Below, in pieces: positions 7,543-16,532 of a stretch of 64,000 bases of DNA. The stretch's first letter is position 1, and the number at the start of each line of letters is the position of its first letter. The position numbers were made by a program, and so were the translations under genes. The notes beneath the pieces were generated by a model, which was given only the letters and a program-made list of their open reading frames with translations, was not told where the DNA came from and made no database searches. The stretch comes from Bacillota bacterium (lineage in GTDB: Bacteria; Bacillota; Clostridia; Oscillospirales; Ruminococcaceae): contig JAEWRN010000040.1 of assembly GCA_023460035.1 (NCBI GenBank), positions 1-64,000 on the forward strand. Direction: 5' to 3'.

Positions 7543-8565
7543 TCAGCGCTGCTTTTGCTTGCGGGAAGTGATGATGCTTTGCAGCACGATGAAGAAGCAC
7601 AGCAAAGCGCTGAGGGCGATGCGCACCCACCAGCTGGACAGGGTGCCCTGTGTGGTGATGAGGCTGGAAATGGTGCCCTTGATTAGCACGCCAAACAGCG
7701 TGCCGATGGGGTTGCCCACGCCGCCGGAAAGCAGCGTGCCGCCGATGACAGAAGAGGAGATGGCGTCCATTTCAAGGCCTTTTGCCTGCTCTACAAAGCC
7801 GGCGCAGCTGTTGAGTGCGAATAAAAAGCCGCCCAGCCCGGCCAGAAAACCGTCCAGCACATAGGCTTCAAACTTGGTGCGCCGCACGTTTAAGCCCATC
7901 ATCAGCGCGCTTTGCTGGTTGCCACCAATGGCATACAGCTTGCGGCCAAATTTGGTGTAGCGCAGCAGAACAAAGGTGAACAGCACCACCAGCAGTGCCA
8001 CAATGACGGTGGGGTAGATGTAGGCGGGCTGGTAAATGCCCTTTTTGTTGGTGCTGCCAAACGGCAGGTAAATTTGATATTTTGCCCATGTAAGAAACGT
8101 CTCGTTTTTGATTGAGATCATTTCGGTGCTGACAATGGCCGTCATGCCGCGGCCAAAAAACAGCCCGGCCAGCGACACAATGAACGGCTGAATGTCAAGA
8201 TAAGCGACTAAAAAGCCCTGTACCAGGCCAAACGCAAGGCCAATGCCCAGCGCAAACACAATGGCCATAAACGCGCTGGCGCCGTGGTGTTCCATTTCGT
8301 AGGCGACCACCATGCACACCAGTGCGGTGACCGAGCCGACCGAAATATCAATGCCGCCGGTGATCATGACCAGCGTCATGCCACAGGAAATGACGATAAG
8401 GCCCGCGTTGGAGATAAACAGGTTCAAAAACATCTGGGGCTTTGCAAAGCCCTGCCCCGAAAAGATGATCATGCCGGCGGCATACATCAGCACAAACAGG
8501 CCGATGGTGACGATTAGCAGAAAGCCGGTGGCCGTCAGGCTGCGGGGACGTTTGAGTGTTTTCAT
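7543..8565 (-). CDS. yjfF: Sugar ABC transporter permease, YjfF type
   Basis: 340 residues, about eight to ten membrane segments. The BPD_transp_2 family signature 'GGIDISVGSV' is near residue 68, and 'GLEMDAISSSVIGGTLLSGGVGNPIGTLFG' near 265-295 is very close to E. coli YjfF. It forms the membrane channel with the YtfT-like permease and is powered by the YtfR-like ATPase. It is the last gene of the operon; its ATG overlaps the stop codon of the upstream permease (ATGA). In E. coli this system imports galactofuranose. Next to araBAD, an arabinofuranose substrate is more likely here, which is inference. Confidence 0.92.
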   Translation of the reverse strand: MKTLKRPRSLTATGFLLIVTIGLFVLMYAAGMIIFSGQGFAKPQMFLNLFISNAGLIVISCGMTLVMITGGIDISVGSVTALVCMVVAYEMEHHGASAFMAIVFALGIGLAFGLVQGFLVAYLDIQPFIVSLAGLFFGRGMTAIVSTEMISIKNETFLTWAKYQIYLPFGSTNKKGIYQPAYIYPTVIVALLVVLFTFVLLRYTKFGRKLYAIGGNQQSALMMGLNVRRTKFEAYVLDGFLAGLGGFLFALNSCAGFVEQAKGLEMDAISSSVIGGTLLSGGVGNPIGTLFGVLIKGTISSLITTQGTLSSWWVRIALSALLCFFIVLQSIITSRKQKQR

Positions 8566-9662
8566 GTGTTCGCCCCCTCCTTTTGCCGTGCCAGCCGGTT
8601 GGCCGCATGGTGCAGCCGCTGGGTGGCGATGAGCTTTTGTGCACGGGGGCTTTGCAGCACCACGATGATGATGACGACAATGGCCTTGTACACCGGCAGC
8701 TGGTCAGACGACACATTCATCGCGTACAGCGTGGTGGTAAGCGCCTGAATGGTGTAAGCGCCAATCACCGAGCCTGCGAGGCTGAACTTGCCGCCGCCCA
8801 GGATATTGCCGCCCAGCGCCACGGCCAGAATGGCGTCCATTTCAAGGTTCAGGCCAATGTTATTGGCGTCGGCAGAGTAGATGCGGGCAGAGGCCACAAA
8901 CCCTGCAATGCCGGCCAGTATGCCGCAGATGATGTAGGTGATCCATTTGATTTTCGTGCCGTTCAGCCCCACAAGGCGCGAGGCGTTGCCATTGATGCCG
9001 ACGCTTTCAATGTACAGCCCCAGTGCGGTTTTTTTCAGCACTAAACTGACAATCAGCACAACGGCAATGGCAAAGAACACCGGCACCGGCAGCAGCAGGT
9101 TCGGCAGTGCGCTGCCCCACATTTTGTATTCGTCTACCCGCACATAGGTAATTTGCCCGTTGGTGACCAGCTGTGCGATGCCGCGCCCGGCCGTATACAA
9201 AATCAGCGTTGCCACCATGGGCTGAATGTGCATTTTGGCGACGAGAAACCCGTTGAAAGCACCGCACAGGGCAGAGGCCAGCAGGGCCGCCAGCACGGCG
9301 AGAATGAGCGGGTTGCTGAACTGGGTGACTGACACTTCGCCGCCGGATAAAATTTGGCAGCAGACTGCCGCCGCCACCGCCATCACGGCGCCGACGCTGA
9401 TGTCCTGCCCGCCGGAGGCGGCAGTGACCAGCGTCATGCCGATGGCGAGAATGACCAGCTCGGACGCACGGTTGACAACGTCGATGACAAAGCCGCGCAG
9501 CATGCCGTTTTGCACCGTGATTTCAAAAAAGTTGGGTGTTTTGATTAAGTTGGACAACAACACGACAACAAGGCAGAGCAGCGGCAAAAACAGGTGATGC
9601 CCCACAATGCGCCGCCACAAGGGCTTTTTTTGCCCCGGCGGGGTGATTTTTACTTCAGGCAT
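8562..9662 (-). CDS. ytfT: Sugar ABC transporter permease, YtfT type
   Basis: 366 residues with about ten hydrophobic segments and the family signature 'GGQDISVGAVMAVAA' near residue 90, plus 'LEMDAILAVALGGNILGGG' near 275. It pairs with the YjfF-like subunit. Start set at ATG 9662, which follows AGGAGGTG by eight bases; that ribosome site is inside the end of the ATPase gene, whose stop codon is at 9655-9657. This overlap and the ATGA junction with yjfF show tight coupling of the three membrane-complex genes. Confidence 0.92.
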   Translation of the reverse strand: MPEVKITPPGQKKPLWRRIVGHHLFLPLLCLVVVLLSNLIKTPNFFEITVQNGMLRGFVIDVVNRASELVILAIGMTLVTAASGGQDISVGAVMAVAAAVCCQILSGGEVSVTQFSNPLILAVLAALLASALCGAFNGFLVAKMHIQPMVATLILYTAGRGIAQLVTNGQITYVRVDEYKMWGSALPNLLLPVPVFFAIAVVLIVSLVLKKTALGLYIESVGINGNASRLVGLNGTKIKWITYIICGILAGIAGFVASARIYSADANNIGLNLEMDAILAVALGGNILGGGKFSLAGSVIGAYTIQALTTTLYAMNVSSDQLPVYKAIVVIIIVVLQSPRAQKLIATQRLHHAANRLARQKEGANT

Positions 9663-11175
9663 GGACCTTTTCACCTCCTGCAATGGTTTTCATCACGCGC
9701 TCCTGCGTCAGGTCGTCGCCCGACAATTCGCCCACCTTGCGGCCGTCGCGCATCACGACCATGCGTGAGCAGGTGCGCAGCATCTCTTCAATTTCAGACG
9801 AGATGAACGCGACGCTCATGCCCTGGTCGGCAAGGCGCAGCACCAGCTTTTGAATTTCGGTTTTTGTGCCAATGTCAATGCCGCGGGTCGGCTCGTCCAA
9901 AATCAAAAAGTCGGGGTCGGTCAGCAGCCAGCGGGCAATGATGACCTTTTGCTGGTTGCCGCCGGACAGGCTTTTAATGGGCGTTTCGCGGCTGGCGGTT
10001 TTAATTTGCAGCATGTCAATGTATTTGTCGGCGAACTCTTCCATCTCGCGGCGGCTCATCGGTTTAAACATGCCGCGCTTTGCCTGCAGGGCCAGTATGA
10101 TGTTTTCGCGCACCGACAAGTCGGCAATAATGCCGTCGTTTTTGCGGTCCTCCGGCAGGTAGGCAAGGCCGTGCTTCATCGCGTCCAGCGGGGTGTTGAT
10201 TTTAATTTGCTTGCCCGCAATTTTCAGGGTGCCGCTGTCGGCTTTGTCGGCCCCGTACAGCGTGCGCACCAGCTCGCTGCGGCCAGAGCCAAGCAGGCCG
10301 GTCAGGCCGATTACCTCGCCCTTGTTGACCTTAAGGTCATAGGGCTTTACAGTGCCGCGGTGGCCAACGCCTTTGGCTTCGACGACCGGTGTCAGCCCGG
10401 TGTCCGGGTTGCCGGTGCGGCTGCTTTTGATTTCGGCAAGGTCGTCAAAGTCCTTGCCCATCATTTTGGCAACCAGCTGCAGCCGGGGCAATTCGGCGGT
10501 ATTGTACTCGCCCACCAGCTCGCCGCCGCGCAGCACGGTAATGCGGTCGCTCACCTGGTACACCTGCTCTAAGAAATGGGTGACGAAAATAATGCCGACC
10601 CCCTGCTGCTTTAAGCGGCGCATCAAATCAAACAGCTTTGCCACCTCGTCATCGTCCAGCGACGAGGTGGGCTCGTCCAAAATTAGCACCTGGCACTGCA
10701 GGTCCACTGCCCGCGCAATGGCAATCATCTGCTGCAAGGCAATCGAGCAGGTGTCCAGCTGCTGGGTGGGCAGAATGTGGATGTCCAGCTTTTCAAGCAA
10801 CTCGGTCGATTTGCGGTTCATCGTTTTCCAGTCGATAAAACCCGCATGGCGCGGCTCGCGGCCAATGAACAGGTTTTCGGCCACTGTGAGGTTGGGGCAC
10901 AGCGTAATTTCCTGATACACGGTGCTGATGCCCATAGTCTGTGCCTGTTGGGGCGAGTGGATTGAGACCGGCTGGCCGCCCAGCAGAATTTCGCCCTCGT
11001 CCATTTCGTACACGCCGGTCAGCACTTTAATCAGGGTGGATTTGCCCGCACCGTTTTCGCCCATCAGGGCATGCACTTCGCCGCGGCGCAAGGTAAAATT
11101 GACGTCCTGTAAGGCCCGCACGCCGGGGAATGCCTTACAGACCCCCTGCATCGCCAGGACAATGTTATTTTCCAT
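9655..11175 (-). CDS. ytfR: Sugar ABC transporter ATPase with two nucleotide-binding domains
   Basis: 506 residues, two ABC domains in one chain as usual for ribose/galactofuranose-type importers. The N-terminal domain has Walker A 'GENGAGKST' (about 39-47) and Walker B 'LILDEPTSSLDDD' but a degenerate signature ('CSIALQQ'). The C-terminal domain has a degenerate Walker A ('GLLGSGRSE') but a good signature 'LSGGNQQK' (about 404) and Walker B 'FLILDEPTRGID'. This mixed pattern is normal for the family. The gene follows the binding-protein gene after a 160-base spacer that contains a stable hairpin. Confidence 0.95.
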   Translation of the reverse strand: MENNIVLAMQGVCKAFPGVRALQDVNFTLRRGEVHALMGENGAGKSTLIKVLTGVYEMDEGEILLGGQPVSIHSPQQAQTMGISTVYQEITLCPNLTVAENLFIGREPRHAGFIDWKTMNRKSTELLEKLDIHILPTQQLDTCSIALQQMIAIARAVDLQCQVLILDEPTSSLDDDEVAKLFDLMRRLKQQGVGIIFVTHFLEQVYQVSDRITVLRGGELVGEYNTAELPRLQLVAKMMGKDFDDLAEIKSSRTGNPDTGLTPVVEAKGVGHRGTVKPYDLKVNKGEVIGLTGLLGSGRSELVRTLYGADKADSGTLKIAGKQIKINTPLDAMKHGLAYLPEDRKNDGIIADLSVRENIILALQAKRGMFKPMSRREMEEFADKYIDMLQIKTASRETPIKSLSGGNQQKVIIARWLLTDPDFLILDEPTRGIDIGTKTEIQKLVLRLADQGMSVAFISSEIEEMLRTCSRMVVMRDGRKVGELSGDDLTQERVMKTIAGGEKVHA

Positions 11176-11237
11176 AGTTGTCTCACCTGCTTCAGTTGTA
11201 AGTGCAGCGCCAAACGCTGCATGCGTTGCAAACAGAG

Positions 11238-11284
11238 GGCGCGGTGCGCCGGGGCCAACCGACCCACATAAGCTGCACCGCGCC
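11238..11284 (-). promoter_or_regulatory. Intercistronic stem-loop after the binding-protein gene
   Basis: Perfect 10-base arms GGCGCGGTGC (11238-11247) and GCACCGCGCC (11275-11284), with no T run right after the stem. Such hairpins commonly protect the binding-protein mRNA and lower expression of the membrane genes that follow. A similar hairpin follows the other binding-protein gene at 62285-62326. Confidence 0.6.
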
Positions 11285-11336
11285 GACTTTTTGGTTATCT
11301 TGTAAAGACCAAAGGAAACGGGGGATTCACCGAAGC

Positions 11337-12362
11337 TTAGTAGGCGCGTGCGTCAACAATGGCCTGCGTAATGGTGGTGGCGTCAAACGTTTCCTCATCC
11401 ACATAAGCGAGTTTATCAGGGGTCTCGCCTTTTTCGAGCTGCTGAATGATCTTCTCTACACGCGGGCCGTGCAGCGGGTTGCATTCTACGTTGAAGTTGA
11501 TCTTGCCAGCCAGAGTATCGGTCAGGCCAGCGTGGGTGGCGTCGAACGAGATGACAGTGATGTCGCTGTTGACACCGTAGGTCAGTCCGGCAGCCTCGAT
11601 GGCGTCAATTGCGCCAAAGGCTTCGTTGTCGTTTTCGCAGTAGACCACGTCGATGTTGTCATACTGTTTCAGTACGCTCTCCATGACCTCCTGCCCTTTG
11701 GCCTGCGTAAATTCGCCGGTCTGCTGGGCAATGATCTTCCAGTTGCTGTTCTTTTCTACGCCGGCTTCCAGGCCGTCGGTACGGCCGATCTGTGCGGACG
11801 AGCCGATGGTGCCCTGAATGTGCACGATGTTCAGCTGGTCGACGCCCGCAAATTTTTGCTCCATCCACGCAACGGCTTTGTCGCCCTCAGCGCGGAAGTC
11901 AGAACCGACCCATGCAGTGTACAGGCTGTCGTCTGAAACATCAATCATACGGTCGACGATGATGACGGGGATGCCGGCATCTTTGGCTTCTTGCAGCACG
12001 GTGTCCCAACCGGTCTCGGTGACGGGGGCGAGTACGATGTAATCGACCTCCTGCTGAATGAAGTTGCGGATGGCGGTGATCTGATTTTCCTGTTTCTGCT
12101 GTGCGTCGTCAAAAATCAGTTTGTAGCCATTGGCCTCGGTAAACGTGCTCTTCATGCTTTCAGTGTTGGCCGTGCGCCAGTCGCTTTCGGCACCGACCTG
12201 TGAGAACCCAACGACAATCAAATCGTTGCCGCCAGCGGTGGATGCGGTGGAAGCTGCAGGTGCTGCGCTGCTTGCCGCGGGGGTGCTGCTTGCTGCGCCG
12301 CCACAGGCCGCGAGGCTGATTGCCATTGCCGCAGTGAGCAAAAGTGAGAGAACCTTTTTCAT
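11337..12362 (-). CDS. ytfQ: Sugar-binding lipoprotein, YtfQ type
   Basis: 341 residues. It has a lipoprotein signal, with the start MKKVLSLLLTAA followed by lipobox LAACGG (Cys about 20), then a Ser/Ala/Thr-rich linker and a periplasmic-binding-protein type 1 domain ('VVGFSQVGAESDWRTANTES' near 50, as in YtfQ/ribose-binding proteins). It captures the sugar outside the cell for the YtfR-YtfT-YjfF complex. The ATG at 12362 follows AGGAGG by about eight bases; the 45 codons open upstream are not coding. YtfQ family members prefer five-membered-ring sugars (galactofuranose, arabinofuranose), which fits the adjoining arabinose genes. Confidence 0.93.
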   Translation of the reverse strand: MKKVLSLLLTAAMAISLAACGGAASSTPAASSAAPAASTASTAGGNDLIVVGFSQVGAESDWRTANTESMKSTFTEANGYKLIFDDAQQKQENQITAIRNFIQQEVDYIVLAPVTETGWDTVLQEAKDAGIPVIIVDRMIDVSDDSLYTAWVGSDFRAEGDKAVAWMEQKFAGVDQLNIVHIQGTIGSSAQIGRTDGLEAGVEKNSNWKIIAQQTGEFTQAKGQEVMESVLKQYDNIDVVYCENDNEAFGAIDAIEAAGLTYGVNSDITVISFDATHAGLTDTLAGKINFNVECNPLHGPRVEKIIQQLEKGETPDKLAYVDEETFDATTITQAIVDARAY

Positions 12363-12519
12363 GTTGCATTTCCTCCTATTTTCTGAATCGGCGGTAAGGT
12401 ACCGCCCTTTGACAAGTTTTATTATAGAAAATAGTGCGGACAAACTCCATGAGGAATCTTTCGTACATGTTTCTAAATTTTTAAGCAATTGTATCATAGT
12501 TGTATCAAAGTTGAATTTT
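12363..12519 (-). promoter_or_regulatory. Upstream region of the binding-protein gene
   Basis: On the minus strand a good TATAAT (12419-12424 region) lacks a clear -35 box, as expected for a promoter needing an activator such as the neighbouring AraC-type response regulator. Further upstream (12487-12511) is a direct repeat of GATACAA 11 bases apart; one copy shares the 12-mer TATGATACAATT with the araR promoter region. Confidence 0.45.
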
Positions 12520-13986
12520 TTACTGGGAAAGTTGAGTTTGTTTTGGAATACGCACCGTCACACAGGCACCTTTTTCGTTTTCACTTTCAAACGACAGCCC
12601 ATACGCTTCGCCACAGTACAGCCGAATGCGCTTGTGCACATTCACAAGGCCAAGGCCGGTGTGGCGGTCCTCATACACCCCGGCGCGCAGCGCGGCAAGC
12701 TGCCCGGCAGACATGCCGGCACCGTTATCCTGCACGGCAAGCAGAATATCGTCCCCCTCTTCGCGGGCGGTGATGGTGATGACACCCATGCCGCGCCGGT
12801 TTTTGATGCCGTGGTACAGCGCGTTTTCTACCAGAGGCTGCAGCGTAAGCTTGGGCAGCGTGTACCCCAACAGCCCTTCTGGAATGTCGATATGGTATTG
12901 CAGAATGTCGCGGTAACGCACCTTTTGAATTTTAAGGTAGCTTTCGACCTGCTGCTTTTCCGCCGCCAGCGTGATGATGTCGCGCCCTTTGCTGAGCGAG
13001 TTGCGAAAGACCACCGACAAGTTGGTGGTCATTTCAACCACTTCGCGGTTTTTGCCCGCCTCTGCAAGCCAGATGATTGAATCGAACGTGTTGTACAAAA
13101 AATGCGGGTTGATCTGCGCCTGCAACAGCTCCAGCTCGGCGCGGCGCAGTGCGTTCTGGTCGTCGCGCACATGCTCCAGCAGGCTGTTCACCCGGCCAAT
13201 CATCTCGTTAAAGCCCTCGTCCAGCGTTTGCATTTCAACATTATTGGTGCAAATGGGCACCACGGTAAAATCGCCTTCGCCCAGCCGCTCGGCTTTTTCG
13301 CAAAGCTGGCGCACCGGCTCGGTGATGCTTTTGGTCAGCCGCATGGAATACCACAACGTAAACATGACAAGCACAAAGCTGATGGCGGCGGTGACCGAAA
13401 GGGTAAGGCCCACACGCTGGCTGATGTTTTGTTGCAGGGCACTCAGCTCGCGCACCTCGTCGTAAATATAATCGTGCATGTAGGTTTCGATTAAATCGGT
13501 GATAATATAAATATTGTGCTCCAGCTGTTCGATGCGCGAGTCGTAGCTTTTGGTGTTTTGAATATCCACCATGCATTCCGACAGCCGGGTGCACAGCCGC
13601 AGCATACTTTTAATGCGCCATTTGTTTTCTTTTTGCACGGTGGTCTCGTTGAGGCGCGAAATAATCTGCTGGGCGTAGGTGACCTCTTCAATGGGCAGGT
13701 GATCAATGTTGCTGCTGCCCACGACAAAGTAGTACATGTCAAGGTCCAGCTTATCTTTAAAATCAAAGTTAAAGCCGCTTGCCACCGACACGTTTTGCAG
13801 CGTGACGGCATATTGCTGGTTGAAGGTGCCCAGCATCGAAAGCACCAGCGTGATCATGAAAACAAACGGCAGCACCACACCCACCAGCAGTACCCGCAGC
13901 TGGCGGTTGAGCGTCGTGCGCATATGCAGCCGGTGCCACAGGGCGCGCACCGCCGCAATGGGGCCGGGCGTTTTTGGCTGTTTCAT
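12520..13986 (-). CDS. Sensor histidine kinase, YesM/LytS-like
   Basis: 488 residues. Membrane segment about 30-52, an extracellular domain of about 130 residues, a second segment about 195-218, a HAMP domain (about 219-272), then the His_kinase domain with phospho-acceptor H295 in 'QINPHFLYNTFD' and an ATP-binding domain with 'LQPLVENALYHG' and 'DNGAGM'. It phosphorylates the AraC-type response regulator encoded just upstream with an ATGA overlap. Kinases of this type in clostridia sense sugars, often through the binding protein, and switch on the neighbouring ABC transporter genes; here the binding-protein gene follows directly. Confidence 0.92.
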   Translation of the reverse strand: MKQPKTPGPIAAVRALWHRLHMRTTLNRQLRVLLVGVVLPFVFMITLVLSMLGTFNQQYAVTLQNVSVASGFNFDFKDKLDLDMYYFVVGSSNIDHLPIEEVTYAQQIISRLNETTVQKENKWRIKSMLRLCTRLSECMVDIQNTKSYDSRIEQLEHNIYIITDLIETYMHDYIYDEVRELSALQQNISQRVGLTLSVTAAISFVLVMFTLWYSMRLTKSITEPVRQLCEKAERLGEGDFTVVPICTNNVEMQTLDEGFNEMIGRVNSLLEHVRDDQNALRRAELELLQAQINPHFLYNTFDSIIWLAEAGKNREVVEMTTNLSVVFRNSLSKGRDIITLAAEKQQVESYLKIQKVRYRDILQYHIDIPEGLLGYTLPKLTLQPLVENALYHGIKNRRGMGVITITAREEGDDILLAVQDNGAGMSAGQLAALRAGVYEDRHTGLGLVNVHKRIRLYCGEAYGLSFESENEKGACVTVRIPKQTQLSQ

Positions 13987-15590
13987 CCGCTCTTCCTCCC
14001 CATACGGTAGTCGCGCGGGGAGCAGCCGTTCACCTTTTTAAACAAAAAGCTAAAATAGTGGGGGTCGTTATAGCCCACTTCCAATGCAATGTCGCCGCTG
14101 CTTTTGTCGGTGCAGCGCAGCAGGCTGCGCGCCTGCTCCATGCGCAGGGCAGTGAGATATTCGACAAAGGTCTGGCCCATCTGCTGGCTGAATACCGTGC
14201 TGAAATGGCTGGGGCTCATACCGGCTACCCCGGCGACGGTGTTGAGGCTGATGTCGGGCTGCGCATACTGCTGTTTCAGGTAATCTACTGTTTTTTGCAG
14301 CATGGCGGTGTAACGGCTGTTTACCGCCTGGTCACGCAGGGTAAGGGCACTGCCCAGCAGGTTTTTGACATAGCTGCGCGCCCCCTCTACCGAAACCAGT
14401 GCGTCATACAGTTTGTTTTCTTTTAAAATGGCGGGGGCTTCGCAGCCCAGCCGTTTTAAAAAGGCGCTCACCGTAAACTGAATGTTCAGCACAAAATACT
14501 GGCGGAACATCATTGACTGCACCGACGTTTCGCCGGTGGCGTCAAAATAATCGTCCACAAACGCGGGCACTTCTTCCGGCAGGCCGCTGGAGAGAAATTT
14601 TTCCACAATGCGCTGGTCCATCTGGGCCGCGTCCATTTTGGCGGGGTCAAAGTCAAGTAAGGCGCCCGGGTGGGCCCCTTGCGGCACCCGGTGCAGCTGG
14701 CCGCCGGCACCCGGCCCCAGCTGAAACAGCGCCTGCCGTGTGCGGCGGTAACACTGTGCCACTGCCGACAGCCGCGCGACCGGCTTGCCAATGACGACCG
14801 ACCAGTGCACGGTGTTGCCCAGCGGCGCGCAGTGGGTTTCCACCGCGTCGGCACAGCGCTGGGTCTCCTGCTCAATGGTGCTGAGGCCGGAGCGCACCAA
14901 AAACACCAGCATGTCAATGCCCAGCCGAAACACGGTCACCTTGGCATCGCCGGCAAAGCGGTTGTATAACGCATCCTGCACCCCGGCGGCTTGCTCCATA
15001 CCGGCAGCCGCGGGCAGTACATCCTCTACCAAAAACAGTACGATGTTGTACTGCTGGGCCACAAGGTCAAGGCCCAGCTTTTCCGCGCGCTCCAGCAGGT
15101 CGGTCATCGACGCCCGCCCGCTGACCAGCGCATCAAAAAAGCCCCGGCGCGAGCTGGCAAGGTATTCCTGCATTTCATCGGTGAACTGCGCAAGGTAACG
15201 CTGTTGCTCCTGCTCTTTGTCCTTTTGCTTTTTAATGTCGCGCAATACATCAAGCAGTTGGTCGCGCGACAGCGGTTTGAGCAAATATTGGCTGACCCCG
15301 ATAGAAATTGCCTCTTTGGCGTACGAAAAGTCGTCGTACCCGCTGAGGATTAAAATTGTGGTCTGCGGCAGCTCTTTTTTGATCAGCCGGCTGAGTGCAA
15401 GACCGTCTAAAAACGGCATTTTGATGTCGGTGATCACAATGTCCGGCTGCTGTTTTTGAATTAGCGGCCAGGCAATTTCGCCGTCCGGTGCTTCGCCCGC
15501 AAAGGTAAAGCCGTGCTCTTCCCAGGCAATCAGCTTGCGAATGCCCTCGCGTATCACGACTTCGTCCTCTACCAAAAACACGCTGTACAT
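13983..15590 (-). CDS. Response regulator with AraC-type DNA-binding domain
   Basis: 535 residues. Receiver domain 1-125 with D9 and phospho-acceptor D55 ('IVITDIKMP') and K at 'LLKPLSRDQ'. A long middle region (about 135-430) follows, then two AraC helix-turn-helix motifs (about 435-535) with 'VAGMSPSHFSTVFSQQMGQTF' and 'IALEVGYNDPHYFSFLFKKVNG'. It presumably activates the binding-protein/ABC promoter. The ATG at 15590 follows AAAGGAGG; a TTG one codon upstream is less likely. Transcribed first in the operon and coupled to the kinase gene. Confidence 0.93.
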   Translation of the reverse strand: MYSVFLVEDEVVIREGIRKLIAWEEHGFTFAGEAPDGEIAWPLIQKQQPDIVITDIKMPFLDGLALSRLIKKELPQTTILILSGYDDFSYAKEAISIGVSQYLLKPLSRDQLLDVLRDIKKQKDKEQEQQRYLAQFTDEMQEYLASSRRGFFDALVSGRASMTDLLERAEKLGLDLVAQQYNIVLFLVEDVLPAAAGMEQAAGVQDALYNRFAGDAKVTVFRLGIDMLVFLVRSGLSTIEQETQRCADAVETHCAPLGNTVHWSVVIGKPVARLSAVAQCYRRTRQALFQLGPGAGGQLHRVPQGAHPGALLDFDPAKMDAAQMDQRIVEKFLSSGLPEEVPAFVDDYFDATGETSVQSMMFRQYFVLNIQFTVSAFLKRLGCEAPAILKENKLYDALVSVEGARSYVKNLLGSALTLRDQAVNSRYTAMLQKTVDYLKQQYAQPDISLNTVAGVAGMSPSHFSTVFSQQMGQTFVEYLTALRMEQARSLLRCTDKSSGDIALEVGYNDPHYFSFLFKKVNGCSPRDYRMGRKSG

Positions 15591-15738
15591 CAAAAACCTC
15601 CTTTGAAAGCAGAAAAAACAAAACTAATTATTATTATAGCAGTTGAAAATGGTAAAAAATAGGGTCAAAAAAGGGAATAAGTGGGTCACAAAATTGGTAA
15701 TATTGATACTTTGCCCGGTTTATTTGCCTTAAAAACAG

Positions 15739-15777
15739 CTTTGGCGGGCAAAGCAAAACCTGCTTTGCCCGCCAAAG
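15739..15777 (-). terminator. Terminator of the araBAD operon
   Basis: Perfect 17-base arms (15739-15755 and 15761-15777) with a five-base loop, followed on the minus strand by CTGTTTTT. It lies 40 bases after the araD stop codon. Confidence 0.88.
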
Positions 15778-15816
15778 GGCAGGGTAGACACAATGAAAGC
15801 TTTTGTTTGGGAAAGG

Positions 15817-16521
15817 TCAGTGGCCTTGGCCGTAATAGGCGTCTTTGCCGTGCTTGCGCAGGTAGTGTTTGTCCAGCAGCTCAGGCTGCATCGGCGGCAG
15901 GCCCGGCACCAGCTGCTGCGCGTGCCACGCCATAAAGGCAAGCTCTTCCAGCACCACGGCGTTGTGCACTGCATTATGGGGGTCGGTGCCCCACACAAAC
16001 GGGCCATGGCTGTGTACCAGTGCGGCAGGCACGGCCATGGGGTCGGTGCCCTGCAAGGTTTCTACCAGCACATTGCCGGTTTCGGTTTCGTAATGGCCGG
16101 GGGCCCCGCCAATTTCGGCCGGGGTCATTTTACGGGTGCAGGGGATCGGCCCGTAAAAATAATCACCGTGGGTGGTGCCAAGCGCCGGGATTTCGCGCCC
16201 GGCCTGTGCGTAAATGGTGGCCCAGCGGCTGTGGGTGTGCACAATGCCGCCGGTTTTGGGAAACGCCCGGTACAGCACAAGGTGGGTCGGTGTGTCGGAC
16301 GACGGGTTTAGCGCGCCCTCCACCTTTTTGCCGGTCGCGAGCTCCACGACCACCATGTCGTCCGGTGTCATGTCGTCATATTCCACACCGGACGGTTTAA
16401 TGACAACCAGCCCCTGCGCGCGGTCGATGCCGGACACATTGCCCCAGGTAAATACGACGAGGTTGTGTTTTGGCAATAGCAAGTTGGCTTCGTATACTTC
16501 ACGCTTCAATGCTTCCAGCAT
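15817..16521 (-). CDS. araD: L-ribulose-5-phosphate 4-epimerase
   Basis: 234 residues, class II aldolase fold. It converts L-ribulose 5-phosphate to D-xylulose 5-phosphate, the last arabinose-specific step. Zinc ligands are visible in 'IVHTHSRWATIYAQAG' (about 94-99) and 'HSHGPFVWG' (about 170), and the N-terminal 'LPKHNLVVFTWGNVSGID' and C-terminal 'LLDKHYLRKHGKDAYYGQ' match E. coli AraD closely. The start is ATG 16521, seven bases after AAGGAGG; an upstream in-frame start inside araA has no such site. Last gene of araBAD, only 11 bases after araA. Confidence 0.97.
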   Translation of the reverse strand: MLEALKREVYEANLLLPKHNLVVFTWGNVSGIDRAQGLVVIKPSGVEYDDMTPDDMVVVELATGKKVEGALNPSSDTPTHLVLYRAFPKTGGIVHTHSRWATIYAQAGREIPALGTTHGDYFYGPIPCTRKMTPAEIGGAPGHYETETGNVLVETLQGTDPMAVPAALVHSHGPFVWGTDPHNAVHNAVVLEELAFMAWHAQQLVPGLPPMQPELLDKHYLRKHGKDAYYGQGH

Positions 16522-16532
16522 AGGGGGCCTCC

